The notes: generated by a model not told the origin, from the sequence alone. DNA of 64,000 bases from an uncultured Pantoea sp. (GCA_913775175.1 CAJYKU010000013.1:17639-81638); one strand, 5' to 3'; positions 10,587-25,261 are shown, counted from the first letter of the stretch. Numbers and translations are program-made.

Positions 10587-12782
10587 TTAAAAACGGAAGG
10601 TAGCGGTGCCGACAATCCGGCGCTCAGCGCCCCAGTAGCAGGCGTAGTCGCGATAGCAGCTGGCAACATAATCGCGATTAAACAGATTGTTGACGTTGAC
10701 GCCAACCGTGGATCCTGGCAGTCCAAAGCGAGCAAGATCGTACTTCAGCACGGTATCTACCGTGGTGTAACCCGCCACATCAAAATTTTGATTGGCGCTG
10801 GCACCACTGGCGTATAGCCCTTTGCTCTCGCCCACATAACGCACCCCGGCGCCCAGAGTCAGGCCGGATAGCGCTGTATCGTGGAAGGTGTAGTCACCCC
10901 ATAGCGAAGCCATATGTTTTGGCACCTGCACCGGCGTTCTGCCCTGCAACTGGGTATCTTTGGTATATTCCGCATCGGTGTAGGTATAGGAGGCGGTCAT
11001 ATTGACGCTGGCACTCAGCGCCGCTTTGGCCTCCAGCTCTACGCCGCGTGAACGGATCTCGCCGCTCTGAATACTGAAATTTTTGTTAACCGGGTCTGCC
11101 GTCAGATTTTTGTTTTTGGTCAACTGATAGAGTGCACCGGTGATGACAATCGGACGATCTTTCGGCACATATTTTACCCCCGCTTCATACTGCTTCGCGC
11201 GTGAAGGATCAAACGCCTGACCGCCATACGTTGAACCTGCATTTGGAATAAATGCTTCGCTGTAGCTAAAGTAAGGCGCAACACCATTATCAAAGACATA
11301 GTTAAGTCCACCGCGCCAGGTAAAGGCCTGATCGTTTTGTCGATCGGTTGTTCCGGCTACGCGATCCTGAACTGACGTCATGGCATAATCGTAGCGTCCA
11401 CCCAGCGTCAGTACCCAGCGATCCCACTCGATCTGATCCTGCGCATACAGTCCGGTCTGCCGCTGTTTATTAAGATGCTGATAAGGAGTGCTATATGGGA
11501 CAACAGTATCATTGCCATATTGCGGATCAATCGCACTGAGATTGCTGGCTGAACCAAACTGCGCATCAATGTCATTACGCGTCTGCTGATAGTCCACACC
11601 CAGTAACAGCGTATGATCAACCTGCCCGGTAGCAAATCTGGCCTGCGCCTGGTTATCCACGGCAAACTGATTGAGCTGCTCGTTTGAAACGGCAGAGCCG
11701 CGTGTAATCTGCTGTGATGCTGAATCATAACCATTGCCATAAATACTGCGATAGTCAGTGCGCAGCTCGGCATAACGCAGATTCTGTCTTACTGTCCAGG
11801 TATCGCTGAAACTGTGTTCAGCGTTATACCCGACCATTTTGGTGTTACGCGAAATCTTATTGCTGGCTTCGCCTTCATCAAAATCCGTGGGCAGTCTGTA
11901 GCTGCTGCCATCAGCACGTTTAATCGCGGTTACCGTGCCTTCACGCGGCAGCCAGCCGTAGTAGCCAGTTTGTGGCTCATTCTGGAAGTAAGTCAGCAGA
12001 TCAAAACGCGTACTGGCATCCGGCCGCCAGCTAAATGAAGGTGCCAGGGTATAGCGCTTCTCTTTATTGCTGGCCTGCTGTGCATCAGCGCTGCGCGCCA
12101 GCCCTGTCAGGCGGTAGCTGTAAACGCCGCTGTCATCAAGCGCGCCGCCAAAATCAAAACCGGTTGAAAACAGGTTGTCATTGCCCATCTGGAACTGCAC
12201 TTCACGCAGTGTTTCAGTCGTGGGTCGTTTGCTGACCAGCGCCACTACGCCACCGGGATTGCTTTTACCATACAGAACCGAAACCGGCCCGCGCAGAAGC
12301 TCGGCGCGCTCCAGAAAATAGGGATCGATAGCAAACTCAGAGTAGTTATCACTCTGCAGTTTCAGGCCATCAAGATATTGATTGGTGTTGGTTTCGCTAA
12401 AACCGCGAATGGAGAGTGCGTCAATCACCCCGGAGCTGCCACGGTTACCGGTCAGCACTCCAGGCGTATAGTTAAATGCGCCTTTTACGCTGGTCACCGC
12501 ATGCATCGCCATCTCTTCCTGCGTCACCACAGAGAGTGACTGCGGGTTTTTTTCAATCGGCGTATCAGTTTTGGTACCGGTTGCGCTCTGCTTTGCTGCA
12601 ATCGTTGCTGCAGGGCCCCATGCGCTCTCCTGCGCGACGCTGTTGCCTCCACTGGCGTTAACAACAATAGTCTCTTCAGCCACTGCCTGTGCGCTGAGAG
12701 TGCCCAGTGTCAGGGCAATTGATAGAGCCAGCGGACGGCGCCGCATCATAACAGAACGGGAAAAAACAGTTTGCGCACTCAT
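10587..12782 (-). CDS. fhuA: TonB-dependent ferrichrome outer-membrane receptor
   Basis: Signal peptide, TonB-box-like EETIVV, plug domain, C-terminal RIVGTATFRF; first gene of the fhu operon. Confidence 0.94.
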   Translation of the reverse strand: MSAQTVFSRSVMMRRRPLALSIALTLGTLSAQAVAEETIVVNASGGNSVAQESAWGPAATIAAKQSATGTKTDTPIEKNPQSLSVVTQEEMAMHAVTSVKGAFNYTPGVLTGNRGSSGVIDALSIRGFSETNTNQYLDGLKLQSDNYSEFAIDPYFLERAELLRGPVSVLYGKSNPGGVVALVSKRPTTETLREVQFQMGNDNLFSTGFDFGGALDDSGVYSYRLTGLARSADAQQASNKEKRYTLAPSFSWRPDASTRFDLLTYFQNEPQTGYYGWLPREGTVTAIKRADGSSYRLPTDFDEGEASNKISRNTKMVGYNAEHSFSDTWTVRQNLRYAELRTDYRSIYGNGYDSASQQITRGSAVSNEQLNQFAVDNQAQARFATGQVDHTLLLGVDYQQTRNDIDAQFGSASNLSAIDPQYGNDTVVPYSTPYQHLNKQRQTGLYAQDQIEWDRWVLTLGGRYDYAMTSVQDRVAGTTDRQNDQAFTWRGGLNYVFDNGVAPYFSYSEAFIPNAGSTYGGQAFDPSRAKQYEAGVKYVPKDRPIVITGALYQLTKNKNLTADPVNKNFSIQSGEIRSRGVELEAKAALSASVNMTASYTYTDAEYTKDTQLQGRTPVQVPKHMASLWGDYTFHDTALSGLTLGAGVRYVGESKGLYASGASANQNFDVAGYTTVDTVLKYDLARFGLPGSTVGVNVNNLFNRDYVASCYRDYACYWGAERRIVGTATFRF

Positions 12783-12819
12783 GATAAAGTCTCTCAGCGG
12801 ATAAATAACGCAAGCGAAT

Positions 12820-12838
12820 GAAAACGATAATTATTATC
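12820..12838 (-). promoter_or_regulatory. Fur box upstream of fhuA
   Basis: GAAAACGATAATTATTATC matches GATAATGATAATCATTATC at 16 of 19 positions by hand alignment. Confidence 0.75.
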
Positions 12839-12954
12839 AGACGCAAGTATTTTAGGCTAAGCGATGCACGATCTGCAAGACGAAATAGAGCACAACCGCA
12901 TGTTTACGGCGTTATCGCATTAATCATTGATCGTGAGTAAGAAATTGCAGTGAT

Positions 12955-12977
12955 GAAAAAGGGCGCCGAAGCGCCCT
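12955..12977 (-). terminator. mrcB terminator
   Basis: Minus strand AGGGCGC-TTCG-GCGCCCT followed by a T run. Confidence 0.8.
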
Positions 12978-12991
12978 GAAGAGGATGATAA

Positions 12992-15553
<2,562 letters not shown>

Positions 15554-15652
15554 GCTCTCTTCTCTCCAGGCATAGCGTTGGCTGCGGCCGTTACTCTAAC
15601 TACTTTCTCCGGCTGCGCATGGCAGAACCCTCTGAATTCGATCCACAGCGGG

Positions 15653-18091
15653 CTACGGGGAAAATTTTTTGGTGCGCTTTGTGGGCAGCGCGCTGGCCGG
15701 GTCGTCCGGCCAGAGATGTTTGGGATAACGCCCTTTCATCTCTTTCTGCACTTCAGGATATGCCCCGCACCAGAATGCTGCCAGGTCACGCGTGATCTGC
15801 AGCGGACGATGAGCCGGTGAGAGTAACTCCAGCACCAGTGGCACCCGGCCACTGGCGATAGCCGGGTTTTTTGCTTCCCCAAACATCTCCTGCAGTCGCA
15901 CGGCCAGCGCTGGCGGATTCTCCGCGTGGTAGCGAATTGGCAGGCGACTTCCGGTCGGCACAGTGTAATGAGTTGGTAGCGCACTATCCAGCTGCTGACG
16001 TTGTGACCATGTCAGCAAATGTACCAGGGCCCGGCAGAGATCAATTTTCTGTAACCCTTTTAGATCGCGCACGTCTGTCATCTCTGGCAGTAGCCAGCTC
16101 TCCAGTGTATCAAGCAATGCGCTATCGTCCAGCGGCGGCCAGTTCTCCTCGGGTAGCCACTCTGCCGCACGTTGCAGGCGCAGCCGCAGCTGCTCTGCTT
16201 CCGGCGTCCAGCCCAGCACTGCCAACCCTTTTTCCCGTATCCAGCGCAGCAGTGCCGGATGCAGAATTTCAGCATCCGGCCGCGCCTGCGGCTGGGCGCT
16301 GAGCACCAGGACGCCAATCAGTTCACGCTTCCAGGCGCGCAGCGTACCTTTCTCTTCATCCCATTCGACGTCAACCTGGCGCGTGATCAGCTGCGGTAAC
16401 TGCTGGCGTAACTGTGTCAGATCAATCGGCAGCGCCAGCAAAATACGGGCATCGGCGGCACTGGCTCCCTGCAATAAGCCGGGTGCAATCAGCGTAGCGT
16501 AACGGCTCAGACCGTGATCCTCTTCCAGCATCGCCCCCGGACCGGCAGCCAGCTGATAGCGCGCACTCTCACCCCGCCGCAGTGCGATACGATCGGCAAA
16601 TCCGGCAGCCAGTAGTGCCGGAAACCGATCGGCATCAGCGCGTCCGTCGGCAGCATGCAGTCGCTGTTGCCACTGTCGTGCCCGGCGCTGCCACTGCGGC
16701 TGCGGCCGATTAAGGGCATCGCGCAGATCAATACTTCCGTTGCGCGGTGGTTCTTCAAGGATCGCTACCAGCAGCGCCGCGCTGGCAATGGCATCGCGAT
16801 CGTCTCCTGCTGCACACAGGATTGCTGTAAGACGGGGATCGCTGCCAAGACGCGCCATTTTCCGGCCTGTGGCGTTAAGATGGCCGCTGCTATCCAGCGC
16901 ACCAAGCTGCTGAAGCAGCGCCTCGGCAGCTTGCAGATTGCGCGCGGGCGGGAGATCCAGCCATTGAAGCTGTGTCACGCTCGTGCAGCCCCACTGCAGC
17001 AGCTCCAGCTGCAGCGCGGCGAGATCACTGCTGAGGATTTCCGCTTCACTCTGATTTGGTGCCCGCAGCGCCTGCTCCTGCGCCAGCAGATGCAGGCAGA
17101 GACCCGGCTCCAGGCGCCCGGCGCGGCCGGCTCGCTGCGTCATAGATGCCTGACTGATACGCTGCGTCTGTAAGCGGGTTATGCCACTGCGGGCATCAAA
17201 CTGCGCCACCCGCTCCAGGGCGCTATCCACTACCAGGCGAATGCCCTCAATGGTCAGGCTGGTTTCTGCAATATTGGTCGCCAGCACCACTTTACGGCGT
17301 CCCACAGCAGCAGGCAAAATAGCACGCCGCTGTGCCTCCAGCGGGAGAGCACCATAGAGCGGCGCCAGATCAACATCATCACTGATCCGCGTCTCAAGCT
17401 CGCGTCTGACGCGTTCAATCTCCGCAACGCCCGGCAGAAACAGCAGCAGCGATCCATGCTCTTGCCGCAGGAGTTGTGCCACTTCGCGCGCGACCGCCGT
17501 TTCAAACCGCGTCTGCGTATCAAGGCTGGCATAACGGCGTTCTACCGGATAGCTGCGTCCTGCTGAAACAATCGCAGGCGCAGCCGGCAGCAGCGCCTGC
17601 AGCCGGGTATTATCCAGCGTGGCTGACATCAGCAGCAGTTTCAGGTCGTCGCGCAGCCCCTGCTGAACATCCAGCAGCAAGGCCAGCGCCAAATCAGCCT
17701 GCAGGCTGCGCTCGTGAAACTCATCAAGGATCACCAGCGCTACCCCTTCCAGCATCGGGTCGCGCTGCAGCATACGCGTCAGGATCCCTTCGGTAACCAC
17801 TTCCAGCCGGGTATCTTTGCTGCAGCAGCTTTCGCCGCGTAGCCGGTAGCCCACGGTTTTACCCGGCTGCTCCCCCAGCTGCTCCGCCAGCCGCTCCGCC
17901 ACATTGCGCGCAGCCAGACGCCGCGGTTCCAGCATAATAATGCGCCCCGTCAGTGCCGCCTGCTGCAGTAGCTGCAGCGGCAGCCAGGTCGATTTTCCTG
18001 CACCCGTTGGCGCTGCCAGCAGAACCTGCGGTGAACTCTCCAGTGCTGTCAGCAGCGCAGGCAACACCTCGCTGACCGGTAACTCACTCAC
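15653..18091 (-). CDS. hrpB: ATP-dependent RNA helicase HrpB
   Basis: APTGAGKSTWLPLQLL, DEFHERSLQADLALALLLDVQQGLRDDLKLLLMSATLD; GTG start at VSELPVSEVLP chosen by similarity. The track ORF extends to 18130. Confidence 0.93.
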   Translation of the reverse strand: MSELPVSEVLPALLTALESSPQVLLAAPTGAGKSTWLPLQLLQQAALTGRIIMLEPRRLAARNVAERLAEQLGEQPGKTVGYRLRGESCCSKDTRLEVVTEGILTRMLQRDPMLEGVALVILDEFHERSLQADLALALLLDVQQGLRDDLKLLLMSATLDNTRLQALLPAAPAIVSAGRSYPVERRYASLDTQTRFETAVAREVAQLLRQEHGSLLLFLPGVAEIERVRRELETRISDDVDLAPLYGALPLEAQRRAILPAAVGRRKVVLATNIAETSLTIEGIRLVVDSALERVAQFDARSGITRLQTQRISQASMTQRAGRAGRLEPGLCLHLLAQEQALRAPNQSEAEILSSDLAALQLELLQWGCTSVTQLQWLDLPPARNLQAAEALLQQLGALDSSGHLNATGRKMARLGSDPRLTAILCAAGDDRDAIASAALLVAILEEPPRNGSIDLRDALNRPQPQWQRRARQWQQRLHAADGRADADRFPALLAAGFADRIALRRGESARYQLAAGPGAMLEEDHGLSRYATLIAPGLLQGASAADARILLALPIDLTQLRQQLPQLITRQVDVEWDEEKGTLRAWKRELIGVLVLSAQPQARPDAEILHPALLRWIREKGLAVLGWTPEAEQLRLRLQRAAEWLPEENWPPLDDSALLDTLESWLLPEMTDVRDLKGLQKIDLCRALVHLLTWSQRQQLDSALPTHYTVPTGSRLPIRYHAENPPALAVRLQEMFGEAKNPAIASGRVPLVLELLSPAHRPLQITRDLAAFWCGAYPEVQKEMKGRYPKHLWPDDPASALPTKRTKKFSP

Positions 18092-18166
18092 GCCTTTCTC
18101 CTGCTCTGCCTGTGCTAATATGGCGCGCATTGTACACTACCTGGCGCAGATTACCGGAGCGCACTT

Positions 18167-18706
18167 ATGACCACTCAACGCCTGTTTTTTGCTCTGGAAC
18201 TGCCTGCAATGCTTCAGCAGCAGCTGGTGCAGTGGCGGGCGGATAATTTTGCGGCTGACGCGGGTATACCGGTTGCGGCCGCGAACCTGCATCTGACGCT
18301 GGCATTTCCTGGCACAGTTAACGATAAGACCTGTGAGCAGCTGCAGCAGCTTGCCGCGCGTATTGCACAGCCCGCCTTTACGCTTGATCTGGATGATGCC
18401 GGGCACTGGCTGCGGCCGGGGATTGTGTGGCTGGGGTGCCAGCGCGCACCACGCAGTCTGCTACAACTGGCAGGTTTGCTACGCGCTCAGGCGGCGCGTC
18501 TTGGCTGTGGCCAGAGCGCGCAACCTTTTCATCCTCATATTACTCTGCTGCGACACGCCACGCAGGGCATAGCACTGCCGCCCCGCGGTTTCCACTGGCG
18601 CACCAGGATCACACATTTTGCGCTACTCTCATCCTCTTTTTATCGTGGCCGCACCCGCTATAACGTGCTGACGCGCTGGCCTCTTATCCCTGCCACAGGA
18701 GCATAA
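18167..18706 (+). CDS. thpR: RNA 2',3'-cyclic phosphodiesterase (2H phosphoesterase)
   Basis: Two HxT/HxTL motifs, NLHLTLAFPG and FHPHITLLR; located between hrpB and sfsA. Confidence 0.92.
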   Translation: MTTQRLFFALELPAMLQQQLVQWRADNFAADAGIPVAAANLHLTLAFPGTVNDKTCEQLQQLAARIAQPAFTLDLDDAGHWLRPGIVWLGCQRAPRSLLQLAGLLRAQAARLGCGQSAQPFHPHITLLRHATQGIALPPRGFHWRTRITHFALLSSSFYRGRTRYNVLTRWPLIPATGA

Positions 18707-19432
18707 ATGCAGTTTGTTCCCCCGCTGAAACCTGCCCGCCTGGTAGCACGCTACAAGCGCTTTCTTGCTGATATTGTGACGCCAGAAGGTGAAACGTTGA
18801 CGATTCACTGCGCCAATACCGGCGCAATGACTGGCTGTGCCACGCCAGGTGATACGGTGTGGTACTCCACCTCTTCCAGTACTACGCGCAAATATCCTCA
18901 CAGCTGGGAGCTGACAAATACGCAACAGGGCCACTGGATCTGTGTTAATACGCTGCGCGCAAACCAGCTGGTGCAGGAAGCGCTGACCCGGCAGATCATT
19001 CCGGAATTGTCCGGCTATAGCCACTGCCGTGCTGAAGTGAAATATGGCACGGAAAAAAGCCGAATCGACTTTCTTCTGCAGGCAGAGGATAGAGCGAACT
19101 GCTATATTGAAGTCAAATCCGTTACCCTTTTACAGAATGGTAAAGGCTACTTTCCGGATGCGGTGACGGTCCGCGGGCAGAAACATCTGCGCGAGCTTGC
19201 TGTCCTTGCGGCAGAGGGTCATCGGGCCGTTTTGTTGTTTGCTGTTCTGCATACGGGGATCGAGGACGTTTCCCCGGCGCGCCATATCGACGCGCACTAC
19301 GCAGAACTACTGGTACAGGCACAGCGCTGTGGCGTAGACGTGTTAGCGTATCAGGCCACTCTCTCTCCTGAGCAGATGTGGCTCTCTCATCCGCTGCCTC
19401 TGATAGCGGATGCCGGATTGTCATCATCCTGA
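18707..19432 (+). CDS. sfsA: Sugar fermentation stimulation protein A
   Basis: [21 protein letters not shown]...; IEVKSVTL; context before dksA. Confidence 0.95.
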   Translation: MQFVPPLKPARLVARYKRFLADIVTPEGETLTIHCANTGAMTGCATPGDTVWYSTSSSTTRKYPHSWELTNTQQGHWICVNTLRANQLVQEALTRQIIPELSGYSHCRAEVKYGTEKSRIDFLLQAEDRANCYIEVKSVTLLQNGKGYFPDAVTVRGQKHLRELAVLAAEGHRAVLLFAVLHTGIEDVSPARHIDAHYAELLVQAQRCGVDVLAYQATLSPEQMWLSHPLPLIADAGLSSS

Positions 19433-19452
19433 CGTTAAAAGGTGTCAGGATG
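19423..19452 (+). terminator. Possible hairpin terminator at the end of sfsA
   Basis: CATCCTGAC...GTCAGGATG inverted repeat; no clear T tail. Confidence 0.35.
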
Positions 19453-19657
19453 GAGCCGGAGGCGCGCTAAATACGCTTTTACTCACAGGCTTGTCAAGGT
19501 GTGTTCATGAATAATTGCCAACCTTGACTGCTTCTGCTATTTATAGCGGCCTGTTTTTTTCCCTGATGGGAATCGATAAACCCTGCGTAGCTCAGTCAGC
19601 CATATCGCGCTATAACTGAAATACAACGGGTAGTGCGTGTTATCCAGGAGAAACAAC

Positions 19658-20113
19658 ATGCAAGAAGGGCAAAACCGTAAAACATCGTCCCTGAGTATCC
19701 TCGCCATTGCTGGTGTGGAGCCTTATCAGGAGAAACCGGGCGAAGAGTATATGAACGACGCCCAGCTAGGTCACTTCCGCAAGATTCTGGAAGCCTGGCG
19801 CAATCAGCTCAGGGATGAGGTCGATCGTACTGTATCGCATATGCAGGATGAAGCGGCTAACTTCCCCGATCCGGTCGATCGTGCGGCCCAGGAAGAGGAG
19901 TTCAGCCTGGAACTGCGTAACCGCGATCGTGAGCGAAAACTCATTAAAAAGATCGAAAAAACGCTGAAAAAAGTGGAAGATGACGATTTCGGCTACTGCG
20001 AGTCCTGCGGCGTCGAAATTGGTATTCGTCGTCTGGAAGCGCGTCCAACAGCCGATCTCTGCATCGACTGCAAAACGCTGGCTGAAATCCGCGAGAAGCA
20101 GATGGCTGGCTAA
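19658..20113 (+). CDS. dksA: RNA polymerase-binding transcription factor DksA
   Basis: [33 protein letters not shown]...; zinc finger [25 protein letters not shown]. Confidence 0.98.
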   Translation: MQEGQNRKTSSLSILAIAGVEPYQEKPGEEYMNDAQLGHFRKILEAWRNQLRDEVDRTVSHMQDEAANFPDPVDRAAQEEEFSLELRNRDRERKLIKKIEKTLKKVEDDDFGYCESCGVEIGIRRLEARPTADLCIDCKTLAEIREKQMAG

Positions 20114-20170
20114 TGGCCATATACCAGCTACCACCTCCCGGCGGAAAAAAGCACTCCGTTTCGCCGGGCG

Positions 20171-21118
20171 GTGTCTTTTAGCATGATGAACACTGCCTCT
20201 CCCTGCGTTGGCCGTTTCGCGCCCTCTCCCTCCGGCGATCTTCACTTTGGTTCTCTGCTTGCTGCATTAGGCAGCTATCTCAGTGCACGCGCGCAACAGG
20301 GGCGCTGGCTGGTACGTATTGAAGATATCGATCCGCCACGCGAAGTCCCTGGCGCTGCCACGCGTATATTGCAGCAGCTGGAGCACGTTGGCCTGGAGTG
20401 GGATGGTGAGGTGTTATGGCAGTCGCAGCGACACGAGGCGTATCGCGCTGCACTGAACTGGCTTCACACACATCAGCAAAGCTATTTCTGTACCTGTACG
20501 CGTCGCCGCATTCAGCAGCTGGGAGGCTATTACGATGGCCACTGCCGCGATCGCCATCTGCCTGCTACTCAGGCCGCCCTGCGTTTACGCCAGCATACTC
20601 CCGTTTACAGCTTTTATGACCAGCTGCGTGGTGAGTTGCAGGCTGATCGCCAGCTGGCGGAAGAGGATTTTATTATCCATCGCCGTGATGGCCTGTTTGC
20701 TTACAACCTCGCGGTAGTGGTGGATGATCACGATCAGGGCGTGACTGAAATTGTGCGCGGTGCCGACCTGATTGCACCAACGGTGCGTCAGATTGCGCTC
20801 TGTCAGCAGTTCGGCTGGTCACCACCCGATTATCTGCATCTGCCGCTGGCGGTTAATCCTGATGGCAATAAACTGTCAAAGCAGAATCACGCGCCAGCTC
20901 TGCCTGCAGGTGACCCACGGCCACTGCTGGTGCAGGCGCTGCAGTTCCTTGGTCAAAAGGTCGAGGCTGGCTGGCAGGACAACACGCTGGCGGCTCTGCT
21001 GAATCAGGCCGTTATAAACTGGAAGCCGCTGGATATTCCGCTGGACAATGCGCAAACGCCAGCCGGGATGACAACGCCATTCCTAAATGGTTCGCACCAG
21101 GCTATGATTAGCCGCTGA
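20171..21118 (+). CDS. gluQ: Glutamyl-Q tRNA(Asp) synthetase
   Basis: [24 protein letters not shown]; zinc-binding CTCTRRR...C; KLSKQN. Follows dksA. Confidence 0.94.
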   Translation: MSFSMMNTASPCVGRFAPSPSGDLHFGSLLAALGSYLSARAQQGRWLVRIEDIDPPREVPGAATRILQQLEHVGLEWDGEVLWQSQRHEAYRAALNWLHTHQQSYFCTCTRRRIQQLGGYYDGHCRDRHLPATQAALRLRQHTPVYSFYDQLRGELQADRQLAEEDFIIHRRDGLFAYNLAVVVDDHDQGVTEIVRGADLIAPTVRQIALCQQFGWSPPDYLHLPLAVNPDGNKLSKQNHAPALPAGDPRPLLVQALQFLGQKVEAGWQDNTLAALLNQAVINWKPLDIPLDNAQTPAGMTTPFLNGSHQAMISR

Positions 21119-21158
21119 TTTTATTACCACTCATTTTTTGTCACTGTCGAGGTGTCCC

Positions 21159-22586
21159 ATTTTTACCCGAGTCGCTAATTTTTGCCGGAGAGTCCTCAAG
21201 CGTGACGAGGAGGTGCCTGAAGAGGTGGAAGCTGAAAACCAGATGACCATTATTCCCCGGGAAAGCCACAATATCTCACGCAAAGATATCAGCGAAAATG
21301 CTCTCAAAGTGCTCTATCGTCTGAACAAAGCTGGTTTCGAGGCTTATCTGGTCGGCGGTGGCGTACGCGATTTGCTGCTGGGTAAAAAGCCAAAAGATTT
21401 CGATGTCACCACCAACGCTACTCCCGAGCAGATGCGTAAGCTGTTCCGTAACTGTCGGCTGGTGGGGCGCCGTTTTCGCCTGGCACATGTGATGTTTGGC
21501 CCTGAGGTCATTGAGGTTGCCACCTTCCGTGGTCATCATCAGCAGGAGAACGATGACGATCGCAATAGCTCGCAGCGCGGTCAGAACGGTATGCTGCTGC
21601 GCGATAATATCTTTGGCAGCATTGAAGATGATGCACAGCGCCGCGATCTCACTATCAATAGCCTCTACTACAGCGTAGCGGACTTCACGGTACGTGATTA
21701 CGTTGGTGGTCTGCAGGATCTGCAGGAGGGTATTGTCCGGCTGATTGGCGATCCGGAAACGCGCTACCGGGAAGATCCGGTTCGGATGCTGCGCGTGGTT
21801 CGCTTTGCGGCCAAACTCAATATGCAGATCGCACCCGAAACGGCCAAACCTATTCCGCGTCTGGCAACGCTGCTCAACGATATTCCACCAGCGCGACTGT
21901 TTGAAGAGGCGCTGAAGCTGCTGCAGGCGGGCTACGGCTATCGCACCTGGCAGATGCTGTGTGAATATCAGTTATTCCAGCCGCTGTTCCCGACGCTGGC
22001 GCGTCACTTTACGGAAAACGGCGATAGCATGATGGAGCGGATGGTGGCGCAGGTGCTGAAAAACACCGATACCCGTCTGCATAACGATATGCGGGTTAAT
22101 CCGGCATTTCTGTTTGCCGCTATGTTCTGGTATCCGCAGCTGGAGTCCGCTGAACGTATTGCGCAGGAGAGCGGCCTGACCTACTACGACGCCTTTGCCC
22201 TCTCAATGAACGATACGCTGGATGAAGCGTGCCGGGCACTGGCAATCCCGAAACGTATCACCACGCTGATCCGCGATATCTGGCAGCTGCAGCTGCGTAT
22301 GTCGCGTCGTCATGGCAAGCGTGCGTGGAAACTGATGGAGCATCCAAAGTTCCGCGCTGCTTATGATCTCCTGGCGCTGCGCGCTGAGGTAGAGAAAAAC
22401 CCTGAGCTGCAGCGTCTCAGCCAGTGGTGGGGTGAGTTTCAGGCAGCCGTGCCGGTTCAGCAGAAAACCATGCTTAATACGCTGGGCGACGATCCGGCAC
22501 CGCGCCGTAAGCCACGCCGTCCGCGCCGTCGCTCCAGCGGCCCGCGTCGCGATCAGAGCAGCAGCAACAGCAGTAATGCATCATGA
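21159..22586 (+). CDS. pcnB: Poly(A) polymerase I, predicted to initiate at an AUU codon
   Basis: [12 protein letters not shown]...[42 protein letters not shown] at 21149-21154 lies four nt before ATT at 21159. The track used an upstream TTG at 21138. Confidence 0.9.
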   Translation: MFTRVANFCRRVLKRDEEVPEEVEAENQMTIIPRESHNISRKDISENALKVLYRLNKAGFEAYLVGGGVRDLLLGKKPKDFDVTTNATPEQMRKLFRNCRLVGRRFRLAHVMFGPEVIEVATFRGHHQQENDDDRNSSQRGQNGMLLRDNIFGSIEDDAQRRDLTINSLYYSVADFTVRDYVGGLQDLQEGIVRLIGDPETRYREDPVRMLRVVRFAAKLNMQIAPETAKPIPRLATLLNDIPPARLFEEALKLLQAGYGYRTWQMLCEYQLFQPLFPTLARHFTENGDSMMERMVAQVLKNTDTRLHNDMRVNPAFLFAAMFWYPQLESAERIAQESGLTYYDAFALSMNDTLDEACRALAIPKRITTLIRDIWQLQLRMSRRHGKRAWKLMEHPKFRAAYDLLALRAEVEKNPELQRLSQWWGEFQAAVPVQQKTMLNTLGDDPAPRRKPRRPRRRSSGPRRDQSSSNSSNAS

Positions 22587-23068
22587 CGCGTCTCTATCTT
22601 GCGTTAGGCAGTAATCTGGCCGATCCGCTGCATCAGGTTGATGCAGCGCTTACAGCACTGGATGCCATCCCTGAGACCGTGCGCGTGGCAACGTCCTCAT
22701 TCTACCGTACGCCGCCCTATGGTCCGGCCGATCAGCCTGACTATCTCAATGTGGTGGTGGCGCTGGAGAGCCAGCTGACTCCGGAGGCGCTGCTGAATCA
22801 TACGCAGCGCATTGAACTGGAGCATGGCCGCGTGCGTAAAGCGGAACGCTGGGGGCCACGCACGCTCGATATCGATATCATGCTGTTTGGCAATCAGGTG
22901 ATTCATACGCCGCGTCTGACAGTACCGCATTACGATATGTACAATCGCGCCTTTATGCTGTTGCCACTGCTGGAAATTGCGCCCGGTTTGCGCCTGCCAG
23001 ATGGTCGCCCGTTAAGTGGTGTCGTGGCCGCACTGGACTGTAGCGAAATCACTCTCTGGGCGCGCTAG
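22583..23068 (+). CDS. folK: 2-amino-4-hydroxy-6-hydroxymethyldihydropteridine pyrophosphokinase
   Basis: [39 protein letters not shown] overlap with pcnB. Confidence 0.96.
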   Translation: MTRLYLALGSNLADPLHQVDAALTALDAIPETVRVATSSFYRTPPYGPADQPDYLNVVVALESQLTPEALLNHTQRIELEHGRVRKAERWGPRTLDIDIMLFGNQVIHTPRLTVPHYDMYNRAFMLLPLLEIAPGLRLPDGRPLSGVVAALDCSEITLWAR

Positions 23069-23147
23069 CGCGATAATTTCCTTCCGGTCATATCCGATCT
23101 GCAATCAATCCAGTAAACTGCGCGCATCAGAATTACCGGAGATTGCG

Positions 23148-23942
23148 ATGAAACCAACCACTATCTCTCACCTGCGCCAGCTGAAAGCCAGCGGGCGCAA
23201 ATTCGCTACGCTTACCGCCTATGATTTCAGCTTTGCACGCCTGTTTGCCGATGAGGGGATCCAGGTCATGCTGATTGGTGACTCGCTGGGTATGACTGTC
23301 CAGGGGCATGACTCCACGCTGCCGGTAACTGTAGCAGACATTGCCTATCATACCGCTGCTGTACGCCGTGGCGCTCCTCAGGCGCTGCTGATGGCCGATC
23401 TGCCCTTTATGAGTTATGCCACGCCGGATCAGACCTTTGCCAGCGCCGCGCAGCTGATGCGCGCCGGCGCCAATATGGTGAAACTGGAGGGCGGTGCCTG
23501 GCTGGCGGATAGCGTCCGGATGCTGACCGAGCGCGCTGTACCCGTCTGTGGTCATCTTGGCCTGACGCCGCAGTCAGTGAATATCTTTGGTGGCTATAAA
23601 GTTCAGGGCCGTGATGAGGCAGCCGCAGATAAGCTGCTGGCCGATGCGCTGGCGCTGGAAGCGGCAGGTGCACAGCTGCTGGTGCTGGAGTGCGTGCCGG
23701 TGGCACTGGCTGAGCGGATCACCCGGACGCTGACCATTCCGGTTATCGGTATTGGTGCCGGCAACGTTACGGATGGGCAGATCCTGGTGATGCATGACGC
23801 CTTTGGTATTACCGGCGGTCATATTCCAAAGTTTGCTAAAAATTTCCTTGCTGAAACCGGCGACATTCGCGCAGCGATTCGCCACTATATTGCCGACGTT
23901 GAGGCAGGCATCTACCCTGCCGCTGAACACAGCTTCTTCTGA
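23148..23942 (+). CDS. panB: 3-methyl-2-oxobutanoate hydroxymethyltransferase
   Basis: [60 protein letters not shown]. Confidence 0.97.
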   Translation: MKPTTISHLRQLKASGRKFATLTAYDFSFARLFADEGIQVMLIGDSLGMTVQGHDSTLPVTVADIAYHTAAVRRGAPQALLMADLPFMSYATPDQTFASAAQLMRAGANMVKLEGGAWLADSVRMLTERAVPVCGHLGLTPQSVNIFGGYKVQGRDEAAADKLLADALALEAAGAQLLVLECVPVALAERITRTLTIPVIGIGAGNVTDGQILVMHDAFGITGGHIPKFAKNFLAETGDIRAAIRHYIADVEAGIYPAAEHSFF

Positions 23943-23957
23943 ATCAGGAGACTTACC

Positions 23958-24812
23958 GTGCTGCTTATTGAAACCCTGCCGATGCTGCGTCGTGAAATCC
24001 GGCGCTGGCGTCAGGCTGGCAAACGTATCGCGCTGGTACCAACCATGGGCAACCTGCATGATGGCCATCTGACGCTGGTAGATGAAGCCCGTAAGCGGGC
24101 TGATATCGTGGTGGTCTCAGTATTTGTTAATCCTATGCAGTTTGATCGCGCTGACGATCTGGCACGCTATCCGCGCACGCTGCAGGATGATTGCGAGAAA
24201 CTCAATCGCCATAGCGTGGATCTGGTGTTTGCACCTGCGCCACAGGCGATCTATCCGCATGGCACCGACAGCCAGACGTTTGTTGACGTGCCCGGCCTTT
24301 CTGCGCTGCTGGAGGGTGCGAGCCGTCCGGGACATTTTCGTGGCGTCGCAACGATTGTCAGCAAGCTGTTCAATCTGGTGCAACCAGACGTGGCCTGCTT
24401 TGGGGAAAAAGATTTTCAGCAGCTGGCGATTATCCGCAAGCTGGTCGCGGATATGGGCTTTGATATTGAGATTGTTGGCGTACCCACGGTGCGCGCTGAT
24501 GATGGTCTGGCGCTGAGTTCACGTAATGGCTATCTCACTGCGGATGAGCGTAAGCTGGCGCCTGGTCTGAGCGCAGTGATGCGCAGTATGGCAGAGCGGC
24601 TCAGCAACGGTGAACGCTATATTGATGAGATTGTTGAGCAGGCCGAAGCCGCACTGCAGGAAAAAGGCTTCCGTCCCGACGGAGTGGCTATTTGTGACGC
24701 CGACACGCTGCAGCCGCTCACGGTGGAGAGCCAGCGGGCCGTGATTCTGATGGCAGCCTGGCTGGGCAACGCACGGCTGATCGATAATCAGCAGGTGGAT
24801 CTGATGGCATAA
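23958..24812 (+). CDS. panC: Pantothenate synthetase
   Basis: GTG start; [27 protein letters not shown]. Confidence 0.97.
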   Translation: MLLIETLPMLRREIRRWRQAGKRIALVPTMGNLHDGHLTLVDEARKRADIVVVSVFVNPMQFDRADDLARYPRTLQDDCEKLNRHSVDLVFAPAPQAIYPHGTDSQTFVDVPGLSALLEGASRPGHFRGVATIVSKLFNLVQPDVACFGEKDFQQLAIIRKLVADMGFDIEIVGVPTVRADDGLALSSRNGYLTADERKLAPGLSAVMRSMAERLSNGERYIDEIVEQAEAALQEKGFRPDGVAICDADTLQPLTVESQRAVILMAAWLGNARLIDNQQVDLMA

Positions 24813-24850
24813 GCCGTCGTTTTATTACAGTTTAACAGGGTTATATCACT

Positions 24851-25231
24851 ATGATTCGTACTGTGTTACAGGGCAAACTGCATCGCGTGACGGTCACGCA
24901 GGCCGATCTTAACTATGAAGGCTCCTGCGCTATCGATCAGGACTTTCTGGATGCTGCTGGCATTCTGCAATATGAAGCGATTGATATCTACAATGTGACC
25001 AATGGTCAGCGGTTTTCTACTTACGCTATCGCCGCTGAACGTGGCTCAAAGATTATCTCTGTGAATGGTGCCGCAGCACGTTGCGCCTGTGCTGGCGATA
25101 TCATGATTATCTGTTCCTACGTGCAGGTAGAGGATGAGATTGCCCGCAGCTGGCAGCCAAAAGTGGCCTATTTTGAGGGTGATAACCAGATGAAACGAAT
25201 TGCTAAAGCGCTGCCGGTACAGCTGGCCTAG
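24851..25231 (+). CDS. panD: Aspartate 1-decarboxylase
   Basis: [34 protein letters not shown] with the Gly-Ser self-cleavage site YEGS. Confidence 0.97.
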   Translation: MIRTVLQGKLHRVTVTQADLNYEGSCAIDQDFLDAAGILQYEAIDIYNVTNGQRFSTYAIAAERGSKIISVNGAAARCACAGDIMIICSYVQVEDEIARSWQPKVAYFEGDNQMKRIAKALPVQLA

Positions 25232-25261
25232 TTGCCGCTGACTGCAAGAGGTTGAAACAGA

